The notes: generated by a model not told the origin, from the letters alone. 17,717 nucleotides of DNA from Spirochaetaceae bacterium (GCA_020024055.1 JAHHUI010000019.1:1-17717), one strand, 5' to 3'; shown: positions 7,055 to 14,339, numbered from the stretch's first letter. Numbers and translations: made by a program.

Positions 7055-7702
7055 ATGAGTGCCAGTATTGCAGAATTACCCGGACTAGAGCGCTTTTTGG
7101 TCACGTTCAAGGCTGGAGATGTTGTCTTTTGCGAATATGAAGCAGGCAATCAATGTTATATGGTTCAGCGCGGTGAGGTGCGTCTTTTTAAAGTGGTGGG
7201 CGATGTGGAAAAGACTATCGGCTTTTTACAGGCGGGCGACTTTTTTGGCGAAATGGCACTGCTGAGCAATGCCCCGCGTACAGCCACAGCTGTTGTTGTG
7301 GAAGAATGCGTGGCTTATGCATTCAATTCGGAAAATTTTTCTCAGATTGTTTCAATGGTGCCCAGCCTGCGTATGCAGCTTTTGAGGCTTTTTGCCAAGC
7401 GTATTTACAATCTGCGCCGCCAGTCGGCCATTTTAAAGCTCAGTGATGTGTCTATTCGCGTGGCTGATATTCTCATCATGCTTTCCGAGGCTCAGCCTGA
7501 AGGACCCAATGGCGAGAAAATATTGCCTAGCAATACCGATGCAGTGGCGAATTGGGCGGGAATCAGCATTGACACAGCCCGCCGTGCCTTGAAGTCTTAT
7601 GCGGATAAGGGCCGTATCGAAGTCTTTCCCGATCATATCGTTGTGAAGAATTTGAGTGAATTACAGAGACTGGTCAGTGGAAAAAGGCGCGCGAACGAGT
7701 AG
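7055..7702 (+). CDS. CRP/FNR family transcriptional regulator
   Basis: The 215-residue protein has the full CRP layout. A beta-roll nucleotide-binding domain (about 8-110) carries an intact phosphate-binding cassette GDFFGEMALLSNAPRTATA (Gly65-Glu66, Arg75-Thr76). A dimer helix (about 105-135) is followed by a C-terminal winged helix-turn-helix (about 158-200) whose recognition part reads AVANWAGISIDTARRALKSY. There is no FNR-type cysteine cluster at the N-terminus. It therefore probably binds cAMP or cGMP and controls transcription as a dimer; its targets are unknown. GGAG overlaps the stop of the preceding gene (TAGGAG at 7038-7043), linking the two. The next gene starts inside its 3' end. 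Confidence 0.88.
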   Translation: MSASIAELPGLERFLVTFKAGDVVFCEYEAGNQCYMVQRGEVRLFKVVGDVEKTIGFLQAGDFFGEMALLSNAPRTATAVVVEECVAYAFNSENFSQIVSMVPSLRMQLLRLFAKRIYNLRRQSAILKLSDVSIRVADILIMLSEAQPEGPNGEKILPSNTDAVANWAGISIDTARRALKSYADKGRIEVFPDHIVVKNLSELQRLVSGKRRANE

Positions 7703-8156
7703 CCGTATTGGCTTTATTCTGGCGATGCTGTGCTGTGTTTGTGTGCCGCTGTCGGCACAGCAGGATTTTCGCTTTGATCTTGAATATCCTGCTTCTTTTG
7801 TCAATGATCACACACAGTCAACCGCTTTCCAGGCCATGCCCGCCTCGGCGCCGTGGCTGGTGAATGCAGACTCTGATTTTCCATATCAGCCACATGGACA
7901 GACCAAGACCGCGCGCAAAATGCACCCCGCCTTGCGCAGTTTCCTGCGATTTTTTATTGTCAGTGCCGGGGCCATGCCCATCACTGTGGGCTTGTCTTCT
8001 TTGCTTTATATTTCTCCGCCGGTAGGATGGTCTACCACACAGCAGACTCAAGTGGTGCTGATCACAGGGGCTTCTGCGGCCATCACCGTGGGCTTTATTG
8101 ATTTGATTATTGATCTTGTGCAGGCCAGAAAGAAAGAGGCATCTGCGTCATCGTGA
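7677..8156 (+). CDS. small exported or membrane protein of unknown function
   Basis: No family recognised. From GTG 7677 the product is 159 residues. It has a signal-like N-terminus (basic MEKGARTSSR, then IGFILAMLCCVCVPLSA and a likely cleavage before QQDF). A polar region of about 65 residues follows, then two hydrophobic segments, FFIVSAGAMPITVGLSSLLYI and VVLITGASAAITVGFIDLIIDLV, separated by a short polar loop, and a basic tail QARKKEASASS. It probably sits in the inner membrane with the N-terminal part outside. The frame is open from GTG 7656, which would add 7 residues before the basic stretch; the choice is uncertain. It overlaps the crp end by 26 bases, and its TGA overlaps the rluD GTG start. 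Confidence 0.65.
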   Translation: MEKGARTSSRIGFILAMLCCVCVPLSAQQDFRFDLEYPASFVNDHTQSTAFQAMPASAPWLVNADSDFPYQPHGQTKTARKMHPALRSFLRFFIVSAGAMPITVGLSSLLYISPPVGWSTTQQTQVVLITGASAAITVGFIDLIIDLVQARKKEASASS

Positions 8157-9061
8157 GGAGACAGGAAGAACATTATGTTGATTTAAAAGGCCTGCCGCCT
8201 ATGCGCTGTGATAAGTATATCTCAGAGGTGTGGGCCCTGATGTCTCGCAGCCAAATCCATGTTTTGTCTGTGCAGGTGTGTCTAGATGGCAAGGAAATTA
8301 AATTAAGCCGGCATGTGTATAATGGCCAGCATATCTGTGTTTCATGGGAAGAAATATATACATCATTTGTTCCTGAAAAACTGGATTTAGATATCTTATA
8401 TGAAGATGATGATGTCTGGGTGATTAATAAGCCTTCGGGCATGGTGGTGCATCCGGGTGCCGGGCATCATCAGGGCACTTTGTCCAATGGTCTGGCTTAT
8501 TTAATGGGACAACACGCTGCCGATTTTCCCGATGCGCAGCGGGCAGGCATTGTGCATCGCCTGGATAAAGATACATCGGGGATTATCATCTGTGCCAAGC
8601 ATGTGCGCGCGCATGAATTTCTTTCAAATCAATTTCGCCACCGGCGAGCAAAAAAACAATATTTGGCTCTCTGTCGCGGAACACAGGGCAGAGCTATGAT
8701 AGGCCGTGTGAGGAATATGATTGTCCGCAACCATCAGGATCGCAGAAAATTTATCTGCACTGCTGATGGCCAGGGCCGCCTGGCCATCAGCAGCTATCGC
8801 ATTATCCGGCAAAGACAGGGCTATGGCTTGGTTTTATTTATGCCCCATACCGGGCGCACACATCAGCTGCGTGTGCATGCCAAATATTGGGGTTTTCCCA
8901 TTATTGGCGATATTTTGTATAACCCTTATACAAAAACTCAGGATCCCTGCTTGATGCTGCATGCCTGGAAGCTTAAAATATGTTTGCCCCATGATAGGAA
9001 AGAATATGAATTTTGCGCGCCTGTGCCGCAAAGATTTTATAACTATTGGCAGTCACACTGA
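8153..9061 (+). CDS. rluD: RluD-type 23S rRNA/tRNA pseudouridine synthase
   Basis: The protein isomerises uridine to pseudouridine in structured RNA. Of its 302 residues, the first 65 resemble a weak S4 RNA-binding domain (MRCDKYISEV...LDGKEIKLSRHVYNGQHICV). The catalytic domain follows: VWVINKPSGMVVHPGAGH (88-105), the active-site motif HRLDKDTSG with catalytic Asp138, the YLALCRG strand, and GRTHQLRVHAKYWGFPIIGD near the end. Length and order fit the RluA/RluC/RluD family; which uridines are modified cannot be told from sequence. It starts at GTG 8153, overlapping the previous stop as GTGA, with a weak AGAGG 13 bases upstream, which suggests coupled translation. Codons about 203-213 contain a perfect 15-bp inverted repeat. 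Confidence 0.92.
   Translation: MRRQEEHYVDLKGLPPMRCDKYISEVWALMSRSQIHVLSVQVCLDGKEIKLSRHVYNGQHICVSWEEIYTSFVPEKLDLDILYEDDDVWVINKPSGMVVHPGAGHHQGTLSNGLAYLMGQHAADFPDAQRAGIVHRLDKDTSGIIICAKHVRAHEFLSNQFRHRRAKKQYLALCRGTQGRAMIGRVRNMIVRNHQDRRKFICTADGQGRLAISSYRIIRQRQGYGLVLFMPHTGRTHQLRVHAKYWGFPIIGDILYNPYTKTQDPCLMLHAWKLKICLPHDRKEYEFCAPVPQRFYNYWQSH
8760..8793 (+). repeat. perfect 15-bp inverted repeat inside rluD
   Basis: CTGCTGATGGCCAGG (8760-8774), loop GCCG (8775-8778), CCTGGCCATCAGCAG (8779-8793). All 15 pairs are Watson-Crick. There is no U-tract after it, so it is not a typical terminator. It encodes the TADGQGRLAISS region of RluD, corresponding to the family's moderately conserved 'G..A.t.Y' strand. 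Confidence 0.9.
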
Positions 9062-9079
9062 CAGCTATGATGATGGAAA

Positions 9080-9688
9080 ATGTATAAAAAGAATTTTTGT
9101 TTGTGGGTATTTTTATTATTTGCTTTGTATAGGGGAGCTGCGGCCCCGCCTATATTGGATGAAGACAGCCCCTTGATTGAGGACGCAGAAGAGATTGATT
9201 GCGAGTCTACGCCCGGCAGTAGCTCTTTCTTAAGCGATCTTTCTGGGTTCACGGCCTATGGTTCTGTGCCCAATTTATTGCGCCCTGCGGTGAAATTGAT
9301 GTTCCAGCGCTATTTATATGGCCTGCTGCATGCGGATATTAATCTAATTCTTTCTGTCACATCCGATAAAATCGATTTGCCTTATTATAACAAAGGCATG
9401 ACCAAAGAGATGCAGAAAGAATTTTTCAGCGAACTTTTTGCCACATATGAGATTAACAAAGTGAGCGCGGAGGAATTGTATTGCCTGAATACCGGGCGTA
9501 TTATTCTCTTTGAAGGCGATCGTGCGATGATTACAGTATATGCGCGCAAAGACCCCCCCGAACCCCTGAAAAACTGGCATTATTGGGAAGATTTCTGGGG
9601 TTTGCAACATCATTATTTTTTTGAAAAAATCAATGGCCGCTGGCGCCTGATTGCCTTTGATATTGCCTATGACCCGCCTGAATTGTAA
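9080..9688 (+). CDS. exported protein with NTF2-like C-terminal fold, function unknown
   Basis: The 202-residue product begins MYKKNFCLWVFLLFALYRGAAAPP, a signal peptide with probable cleavage after the Ala run, so it is periplasmic or surface-attached. An acidic, Ser-rich linker (about 25-55) follows. From about residue 70 there is an alpha-plus-beta domain, LKLMFQRYLYGLL-type helix first and YFFEKINGRWRLIAFD strands last, which resembles NTF2/SnoaL-like domains. That resemblance is general and no function is implied. It is the last gene of the CRP/rluD operon, 18 bases after the rluD TGA. It lies in frame with rluD and is separated from it by three in-frame TGA codons. The ribosome site is weak (TGGAA next to the ATG). 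Its stop overlaps engB on the other strand by 22 bases. Confidence 0.65.
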   Translation: MYKKNFCLWVFLLFALYRGAAAPPILDEDSPLIEDAEEIDCESTPGSSSFLSDLSGFTAYGSVPNLLRPAVKLMFQRYLYGLLHADINLILSVTSDKIDLPYYNKGMTKEMQKEFFSELFATYEINKVSAEELYCLNTGRIILFEGDRAMITVYARKDPPEPLKNWHYWEDFWGLQHHYFFEKINGRWRLIAFDIAYDPPEL

Positions 9689-10311
9689 AGCTCGTCTTGT
9701 TCAAAGCTTTGCTGCACAGAGGCACAAATGAGTGATTCCAGTTCTTTTGTGCCTATTTTCTTTGTGGAAGAATGCAAAATTGCTGTGCAGTTTGGCCAAT
9801 GATACACCACTTCTTCCATCAGCTTGTTCACATGATATTTTTCGCTTTGATTCAGTTTATCAGCTTTGTTGAAAACAAGGATCTGCCTGAGCGAACGTTT
9901 ACCAATCATGTCCATCAGGGTTTGGTCCAGATCGGTCAGGGGGTGGCGAGCATCCATAATCAACACAAGGATTTTAAGATTTTCTCTGTAAAGCAGGTAG
10001 TCACTGAGTTCTTTTTGCCAGATTTTTTTCATTTGTTTGCCCACTTTGGCATATCCATAGCCGGGCAAATCTATCAGGCGCACGCTTGGAGGTACTTTGG
10101 TTTCCACAGAAAAAAGGTTAATTTCGCGTGTTTTTCCCGGCGTGCCGGAAGTTTTGGTCAGGTCACTGCGCTGGCAAAGGGTGTTGATCAACGTCGATTT
10201 GCCTGCATTGCTGCGCCCGGCAAAAGCGATTTCATAAGTTGTGTCATTGGGAAGCTGTGCGCATTTGGGGGCGCTTTTCAAAAATGATGCAGAACGGAAA
10301 TTGATGGACAG
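9667..10311 (-). CDS. engB: ribosome biogenesis GTP-binding protein EngB (YsxC/YihA), non-ATG start
   Basis: This single-domain GTPase assists large-subunit assembly. Motifs are G1 GRSNAGKS (32-39 in this numbering), G2 SGTPGKT, G3 DLPGYGYAKV and G4 NKAD. The first usual start codon in frame is TTG at 10281, without a ribosome site. That start would cut off a segment that aligns with other EngB proteins: the frame upstream reads LSINFRSASFLKSAPKCAQLP, matching the E. coli pattern of a short strand, then Phe, then SAP...LP. An AGGAG (10323-10319) lies 7 bases before CTG 10311 and 4 bases before ATT 10314. I therefore place the start at CTG 10311 or ATT 10314. It follows the histone-fold gene by about 20 bases in the same operon. 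Confidence 0.85.
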   Translation of the reverse strand: MSINFRSASFLKSAPKCAQLPNDTTYEIAFAGRSNAGKSTLINTLCQRSDLTKTSGTPGKTREINLFSVETKVPPSVRLIDLPGYGYAKVGKQMKKIWQKELSDYLLYRENLKILVLIMDARHPLTDLDQTLMDMIGKRSLRQILVFNKADKLNQSEKYHVNKLMEEVVYHWPNCTAILHSSTKKIGTKELESLICASVQQSFEQDELYNSGGS

Positions 10312-10333
10312 AATATTTCTCCTAGAAACTGAA

Positions 10334-10525
10334 TCATAAATCTTTGTCTAATACTGTTTTGCGTTGATCGGATCGCGCATTGGCCACCGCTTCATCACAG
10401 ATTTCGCGAACTTTGTCTGAAAGGATTTCGATGAAGCGGGAAGAGCATTTCATGTCGCCCACGGTTTTGATATAGCTTTTAATCTTGCTGGCAACAACAA
10501 GAATCTCTTTATTTTCATCAATCAT
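10334..10525 (-). CDS. bacterial histone-fold DNA-binding protein (63 residues)
   Basis: The small basic-and-acidic protein reads as a single histone fold. Helix 1 is around VASKIKSYIKTV (10-22), a loop GDMKCSS follows, then the long helix 2 RFIEILSDKVREICDEAVANARSD (about 30-53). The chain ends with RKTVLDKDL. The R-K-T-V-x-x-x-D-L spacing is that of the loop-2 Arg-Thr/Asp motif of archaeal histones. The SKIKxYIK start and very short helix 3 resemble the short bacterial histones typified by Bdellovibrio Bd0055. Such proteins dimerise and bind DNA. An AAGGA ribosome site lies 9 bases before ATG 10525. It sits 22 bases after argS and just before engB on the same transcript. The assignment is by motif, not by search; another short helical family is possible but less likely. 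Confidence 0.75.
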   Translation of the reverse strand: MIDENKEILVVASKIKSYIKTVGDMKCSSRFIEILSDKVREICDEAVANARSDQRKTVLDKDL

Positions 10526-10547
10526 TGAGTTAAATCCTTGTATAAAA

Positions 10548-12305
10548 TTACATGTGATCCAGAACAGGAATATTCAGCAGATACAAGCCAGCGCGCAGAC
10601 AAATCTCGACAGATTGAACAATATAACAGCGCGCAGTGACCAAATCTGTATTTTCCTGTGATAAGATCATGGTATCATGATAGAATTTATTAAATGTTTT
10701 AGCCACATCGTAAAGTTTATTGGCCAAAAGGCTGGGCGCAAATTCATTGGCTGCCTGAAGAATTGTCTCTGAGGTTTCGTCAATCAATTTGATGATCTGC
10801 CATTCTTCATCTAATTCCAGACATTGTAAATTCAGTGTTCGCCCTAAGGCCGCGGCTGCCTCGTCTTTATTTAAAAGCGAATGTGCGCGCGCAATAGTGT
10901 ATTGCAAATAGGGACCGGTATTGCCCGTGAAGCTCAGCGATTCTTTGGGATTGAAAGACATATCTTTCACCGGAGAAACCTGCAAAAGATAATAATGAAT
11001 CGCGGCCAGAGCAATTTTCAGCGCGGCATCCTGATCCACTTGTTCGCTGCGGTCTTTGTTGGCAATTTCTTCCTGGGCCATGCCCGCCAGCGTGGCAATC
11101 AGATCGTCGGCATCCACCACGGTGCCTTCGCGGCTTTTCATTTTTCCATCGGGAAGATTCACCATGCCATAAGAAAGATGATATAAAGCATTGGCCCAGG
11201 GGAACCCCAGTTTTTTCAGGGCATAAAAGAGAATTTGGAAATGTCGTTGCTGTTCATTGGCCACGACATAAATAAGGCGATCGAAAGGAAAGTCTTTATG
11301 GCGTTCCACTGCGGTGCCCAGGTCTTGGCTGATATAGATGCTGGTGCCGTCAGATCGCAGAAATACTTTGTTTGATGGCTCTTCATCTTCTCTGTTATCT
11401 TGGTCTAATTCACAAATGTCCAGACGGATAGAGCCATCTTCAGCTTTGAAAAAGATACCATCTTTCAGGCCTTGCAGGATGATGTCACGGCCTAATTTAT
11501 ATGTGTTGCTCTCAAAGTAAAATTTATCAAAGCTGATGCCTGTTTTGTCATAAGTTTCCTGCATACCCTGCAAGGCCCAGTCATTCATTTTTTTCCACAG
11601 GTCTAATATATGCGCATCGCCGGCTTCCCAGTCAATCAGGGTTTTCTGTGCCATTTCTTCGGCTTTTGGGTCTTCCTTCGCCCAGTTGGAAAATTTGACA
11701 TAAAAATCGCCCACAAAATGATCACCTTTCATATTGAGTGATTCAGGAGTGGCGCCATTGCCAAATTTTTCGTAGGCCAGCATGCTTTTGCAGATATGCA
11801 CGCCGCGATCGTTTACAATACTGACTTTAAATACTTCAGCACCGCAGTTTTTTAAAATGCGGCTGAGGCTTTCACCCAGACAATTATTGCGCATATGCCC
11901 CAGATGCAGGGGTTTGTTGGTGTTTGGCGAAGAAAATTCCAGCATAATTTTTTGGCCCGACAGCTCTGTGCGCTGGTAGAAAGCAGAGCCTTGACTGCTG
12001 ATTTGCGAAAGGATCTCCTGCATCGTGGTGGCCTGGTCGGCAAAAACATTTAAATATGCACCCATGGCCTGTGCTTTCAAATTTGACTTGTCTTTGAGAA
12101 TGTCAATTAATTTCTGTGCCAGGATATTCGGCGCAATGCCTGCCTCTTTCACAATAGGGAAAAGCGGGATGGCAAAATCTCCCCATGCTGGATTTTTGGG
12201 TGTTTCGGTAATGAGATGATTCACCTGTTGTGAATCCGGATATAAAGACAAGACAGCCTCTTTCACCAAGGCCAGGTAAGAGTTTTTTATTTTTGCTAAT
12301 ATCAT
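10548..12305 (-). CDS. argS: arginyl-tRNA synthetase
   Basis: This class I synthetase charges tRNA-Arg. The 585-residue chain begins with the ArgS-specific additional domain 1 (about 1-110, with NPAWGDFAIPLF). SSPNTNKPLHLGHMRN follows, with the HIGH-equivalent HLGH at 134-137. GDWG-type elements are reduced, and VNDRGVHICKSM marks the Arg pocket. The KMSKS-equivalent loop is KMKSREG (388-394), after LSYGMVNLPDG. The C-terminal helical anticodon-binding domain (about 450-585) carries TGPYLQYTIARAHSLL and ends with IPVLDHM, typical of ArgS. The start ATG 12305 has only a weak GAGA upstream. It lies 19 bases after the preceding gene and is followed by the histone-fold gene. Confidence 0.95.
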   Translation of the reverse strand: MILAKIKNSYLALVKEAVLSLYPDSQQVNHLITETPKNPAWGDFAIPLFPIVKEAGIAPNILAQKLIDILKDKSNLKAQAMGAYLNVFADQATTMQEILSQISSQGSAFYQRTELSGQKIMLEFSSPNTNKPLHLGHMRNNCLGESLSRILKNCGAEVFKVSIVNDRGVHICKSMLAYEKFGNGATPESLNMKGDHFVGDFYVKFSNWAKEDPKAEEMAQKTLIDWEAGDAHILDLWKKMNDWALQGMQETYDKTGISFDKFYFESNTYKLGRDIILQGLKDGIFFKAEDGSIRLDICELDQDNREDEEPSNKVFLRSDGTSIYISQDLGTAVERHKDFPFDRLIYVVANEQQRHFQILFYALKKLGFPWANALYHLSYGMVNLPDGKMKSREGTVVDADDLIATLAGMAQEEIANKDRSEQVDQDAALKIALAAIHYYLLQVSPVKDMSFNPKESLSFTGNTGPYLQYTIARAHSLLNKDEAAAALGRTLNLQCLELDEEWQIIKLIDETSETILQAANEFAPSLLANKLYDVAKTFNKFYHDTMILSQENTDLVTARCYIVQSVEICLRAGLYLLNIPVLDHM

Positions 12306-12324
12306 ACTTTATCTCGCACAGATG

Positions 12325-14070
12325 TTAACCGATGTAGTCTGCATTTTCGGCGGTCACGGCAGAGGCTTTCTCTAAGAATTTTGTTCTAGCCACATTTTCT
12401 ATATGAGAAAGGCGATCTTCAATGTCGCGCACATCAATAATAAGCGTCCACAGCTGTGTTATTAAATAGGAATAATGAGTTAAATCCATACGCAGGGTTT
12501 CATATTTCATATCTAAGTCTTTCATATTGACCAGAGAAGCATATTTATGATCTGTTGTCTCTCCGGCCACGCCTTGCAGGATCAGGCTGACGATACACAA
12601 TGTGTCTGCTGTATTTTGAATAAGTGTTGTGGCATTGCGCGAGGTGATAGAGGTAATTGTTTCCAATTGCTTGGGTTCAGATTCATGCATAGCGAATTGT
12701 TCGCCCACTTCGCCGTCGCGGTCTAAAGAGGCCACAAATTTATCAATTTCATCGCTGGTGTTGAACAGCGAAGAATTAGCCTCGATCAATTCTGTGCGAT
12801 TTTCTCTGCGCTGGAAATTGCCCACTTCCAGAATTGGGCGCAAGATCTTTTCACTTAATGTTCTGTACACTTTCTGGTAAAATGTGTATACGATAGCGAA
12901 AGTACGCTGATACACAGGGCGATAGCCCTCCGGCCAATACTGATCACTGTATACGCTGACCAAAGGAGGCTCGCTCAGATTCAGCACTTCGCATACTTTG
13001 GCTTCCAATTCCTGGAGTTTTCTTGTGGAAACAAAGGAACGATAGGCTAATTCAATGCGTGTGCGCCAGAATTTCTTGTATAAATTGAACCAGTCTTCCC
13101 CTCCTGTCAGGGAGTTGGGATTGTAATAATAATCTTCTAAAATCACTTTCAGTGTCTTTGTCAGGGGGAATTGATTGAAAGCAGAAACTAAATTCATCGC
13201 CTCGGCTGCGCGTGCAAGGTCATCTTTCAGGTGTACTTCCATTTCTGTCGGGGTTAAATGCTGGGCGTGATAACTGAAGACAAATAAAAGCTGCAACAGG
13301 CGCATAGGCGGCCGCATGGTGAAAGAGTAGAGAATATCATCTAATTTTTGCAGCGGCTTCGAAAGAAGATCGAAAGAACAGGTGCCGTCTTTGGAATAAT
13401 AAGCCAGGCATTTTTCAAAGTTAAAATTCACCAGTCTTTCTAAGTGCACCAATGTTCTAGTCAGCAGGCGGATTGTCTGGCGACTGCCATTGCCAATTTC
13501 GCGCAGAATATCATCACAGCCGCGCTCGATCACGGCGCGCAGGCCGGCATTGTCTGTGTTAGGGTGAAGCTCTAAAATGGCATTCGGGTCTGCGTTTCTG
13601 GCCAATTCGGCCTGAAGCGAAGGGCATTCTTCTGCGCCCAGCAGGGCATAAAATTCCTGACGATGCTCGCCTAGAGCATCCGAAAGCGGTCGGCGAAATA
13701 CCTCCAGTGCAATGTGCACCTGCTCTAATTGTTTGCCAAATTTCACTAAAAATTTTCTATTGGTGAAGTCAACATAGCCAGAAGCTTTCATCATGATTTC
13801 CACTTTTGTCTTGCGCAGCAAAAGCATTTCTAGGCTGCGTTCGGGGTCTTCGCGGAAAAAGAAAGTGGCGATGAACAGACGCACACGCTCCCACCACCTG
13901 AGTGAGTTTTTTGCCTCTTCAATCTGGCTGGCGTCAACCATTCTTTCTTCGGGAACATTCAAGGCCACTTCTTCCTGATAATTGGCCTCGCCTGTTATTT
14001 TTTTCAGCATTTCTACGCGTTCTTCGCTTGTGAGGGAAGCAACAGCTTGATCAAAAATGGTCGATTGCAT
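12325..14070 (-). CDS. large protein of unknown function, spirochaetal type (possibly DUF5312)
   Basis: The 581-residue protein from ATG 14070 has AGGAG 5 bases upstream; a GTG at 14076 abuts the ribosome site and is rejected. It has no signal peptide and no clear membrane span. A hydrophobic patch WWERVRLFIATFFFRED (about 58-76) could be a membrane-associated helix. Most of the rest is predicted helical and charged, with no catalytic signature I can name. The overall look, including the early FFFREDPERSLEM and the length, recalls a spirochaete-restricted family that I remember as DUF5312; this is unverified. It follows tRNA-Glu by 37 bases on the same strand, so its message may be released by tRNA 3' processing. 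argS follows after 19 bases. Confidence 0.65.
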   Translation of the reverse strand: MQSTIFDQAVASLTSEERVEMLKKITGEANYQEEVALNVPEERMVDASQIEEAKNSLRWWERVRLFIATFFFREDPERSLEMLLLRKTKVEIMMKASGYVDFTNRKFLVKFGKQLEQVHIALEVFRRPLSDALGEHRQEFYALLGAEECPSLQAELARNADPNAILELHPNTDNAGLRAVIERGCDDILREIGNGSRQTIRLLTRTLVHLERLVNFNFEKCLAYYSKDGTCSFDLLSKPLQKLDDILYSFTMRPPMRLLQLLFVFSYHAQHLTPTEMEVHLKDDLARAAEAMNLVSAFNQFPLTKTLKVILEDYYYNPNSLTGGEDWFNLYKKFWRTRIELAYRSFVSTRKLQELEAKVCEVLNLSEPPLVSVYSDQYWPEGYRPVYQRTFAIVYTFYQKVYRTLSEKILRPILEVGNFQRRENRTELIEANSSLFNTSDEIDKFVASLDRDGEVGEQFAMHESEPKQLETITSITSRNATTLIQNTADTLCIVSLILQGVAGETTDHKYASLVNMKDLDMKYETLRMDLTHYSYLITQLWTLIIDVRDIEDRLSHIENVARTKFLEKASAVTAENADYIG

Positions 14071-14107
14071 AATCACTCCTCAAGTCTACAAGAGAGAATC
14101 ATGGAAA

Positions 14108-14179
14108 CAGTCCCTACGGGAGTCGAACCCGTGTTTTAAGAATGAGAATCTCATGTCCTAACCACTAGACGAAGGGACC
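14108..14179 (-). tRNA. tRNA-Glu (anticodon CUC)
   Basis: The acceptor stem GGTCCCT pairs with AGGGACT, and the discriminator is G. The D arm reads GTCTAGTGGTTAGGAC, the Glu signature. The anticodon stem TGAGA/TCTTA encloses loop TTCTCAT with CTC at positions 34-36. The T arm is ACGGG-TTCGACT-CCCGT. The first pair is G1-U72 where G-C is usual. CCA is not encoded. It decodes GAG; it is transcribed after tRNA-Gln, 7 bases away. Confidence 0.93.
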
Positions 14180-14186
14180 GTAATCA

Positions 14187-14257
14187 CTTCCCGGGGAGGA
14201 CTCGAACCCCCACAAACAGATCCAGAGTCTGTGGTGCTACCATTACACAACCGGGAA
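14187..14257 (-). tRNA. tRNA-Gln (anticodon CUG)
   Basis: The acceptor TTCCCGG/CCGGGAA has discriminator G. The D arm is GTGTAATGGTAGCAC. The anticodon stem ACAGA/TCTGT encloses loop CTCTGGA with CTG at 34-36. The T arm is GGGGG-TTCGAGT-CCTCC with one G-U pair. CCA is not encoded. It decodes CAG. Confidence 0.93.
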
Positions 14258-14282
14258 ATATGGTTTTAAGCGTACAGCAGCT

Positions 14283-14311
14283 ACCATACATTGCGAAAGA
14301 ACTTTTGTCAA
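14283..14311 (-). promoter_or_regulatory. sigma-70-type promoter of the tRNA-Gln/Glu transcript
   Basis: On the minus strand TTGACA (14311-14306), 17 bases, then TATGGT (14288-14283), 26 bases before the mature tRNA-Gln. The -35 box directly adjoins the hairpin at the end of sppA. Confidence 0.6.
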
Positions 14312-14339
14312 GAACTGCCTGGGTTTCTTAGGGCAGTTC
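14312..14339 (-). terminator. hairpin at the sppA stop codon, terminator-like
   Basis: GAACTGCC (14339-14332) and GGCAGTTC (14319-14312) form a perfect 8-bp stem around a 12-base loop that contains the sppA TAA. Only two T residues follow before the tRNA -35 box, so intrinsic termination would be weak. It may act as a 3' end stabiliser or attenuate readthrough into the tRNA promoter. Confidence 0.4.

Noticed and set aside
9772..10287. 171-codon open frame on the plus strand
   Set aside because: It is the antisense shadow of engB, which has all GTPase motifs.
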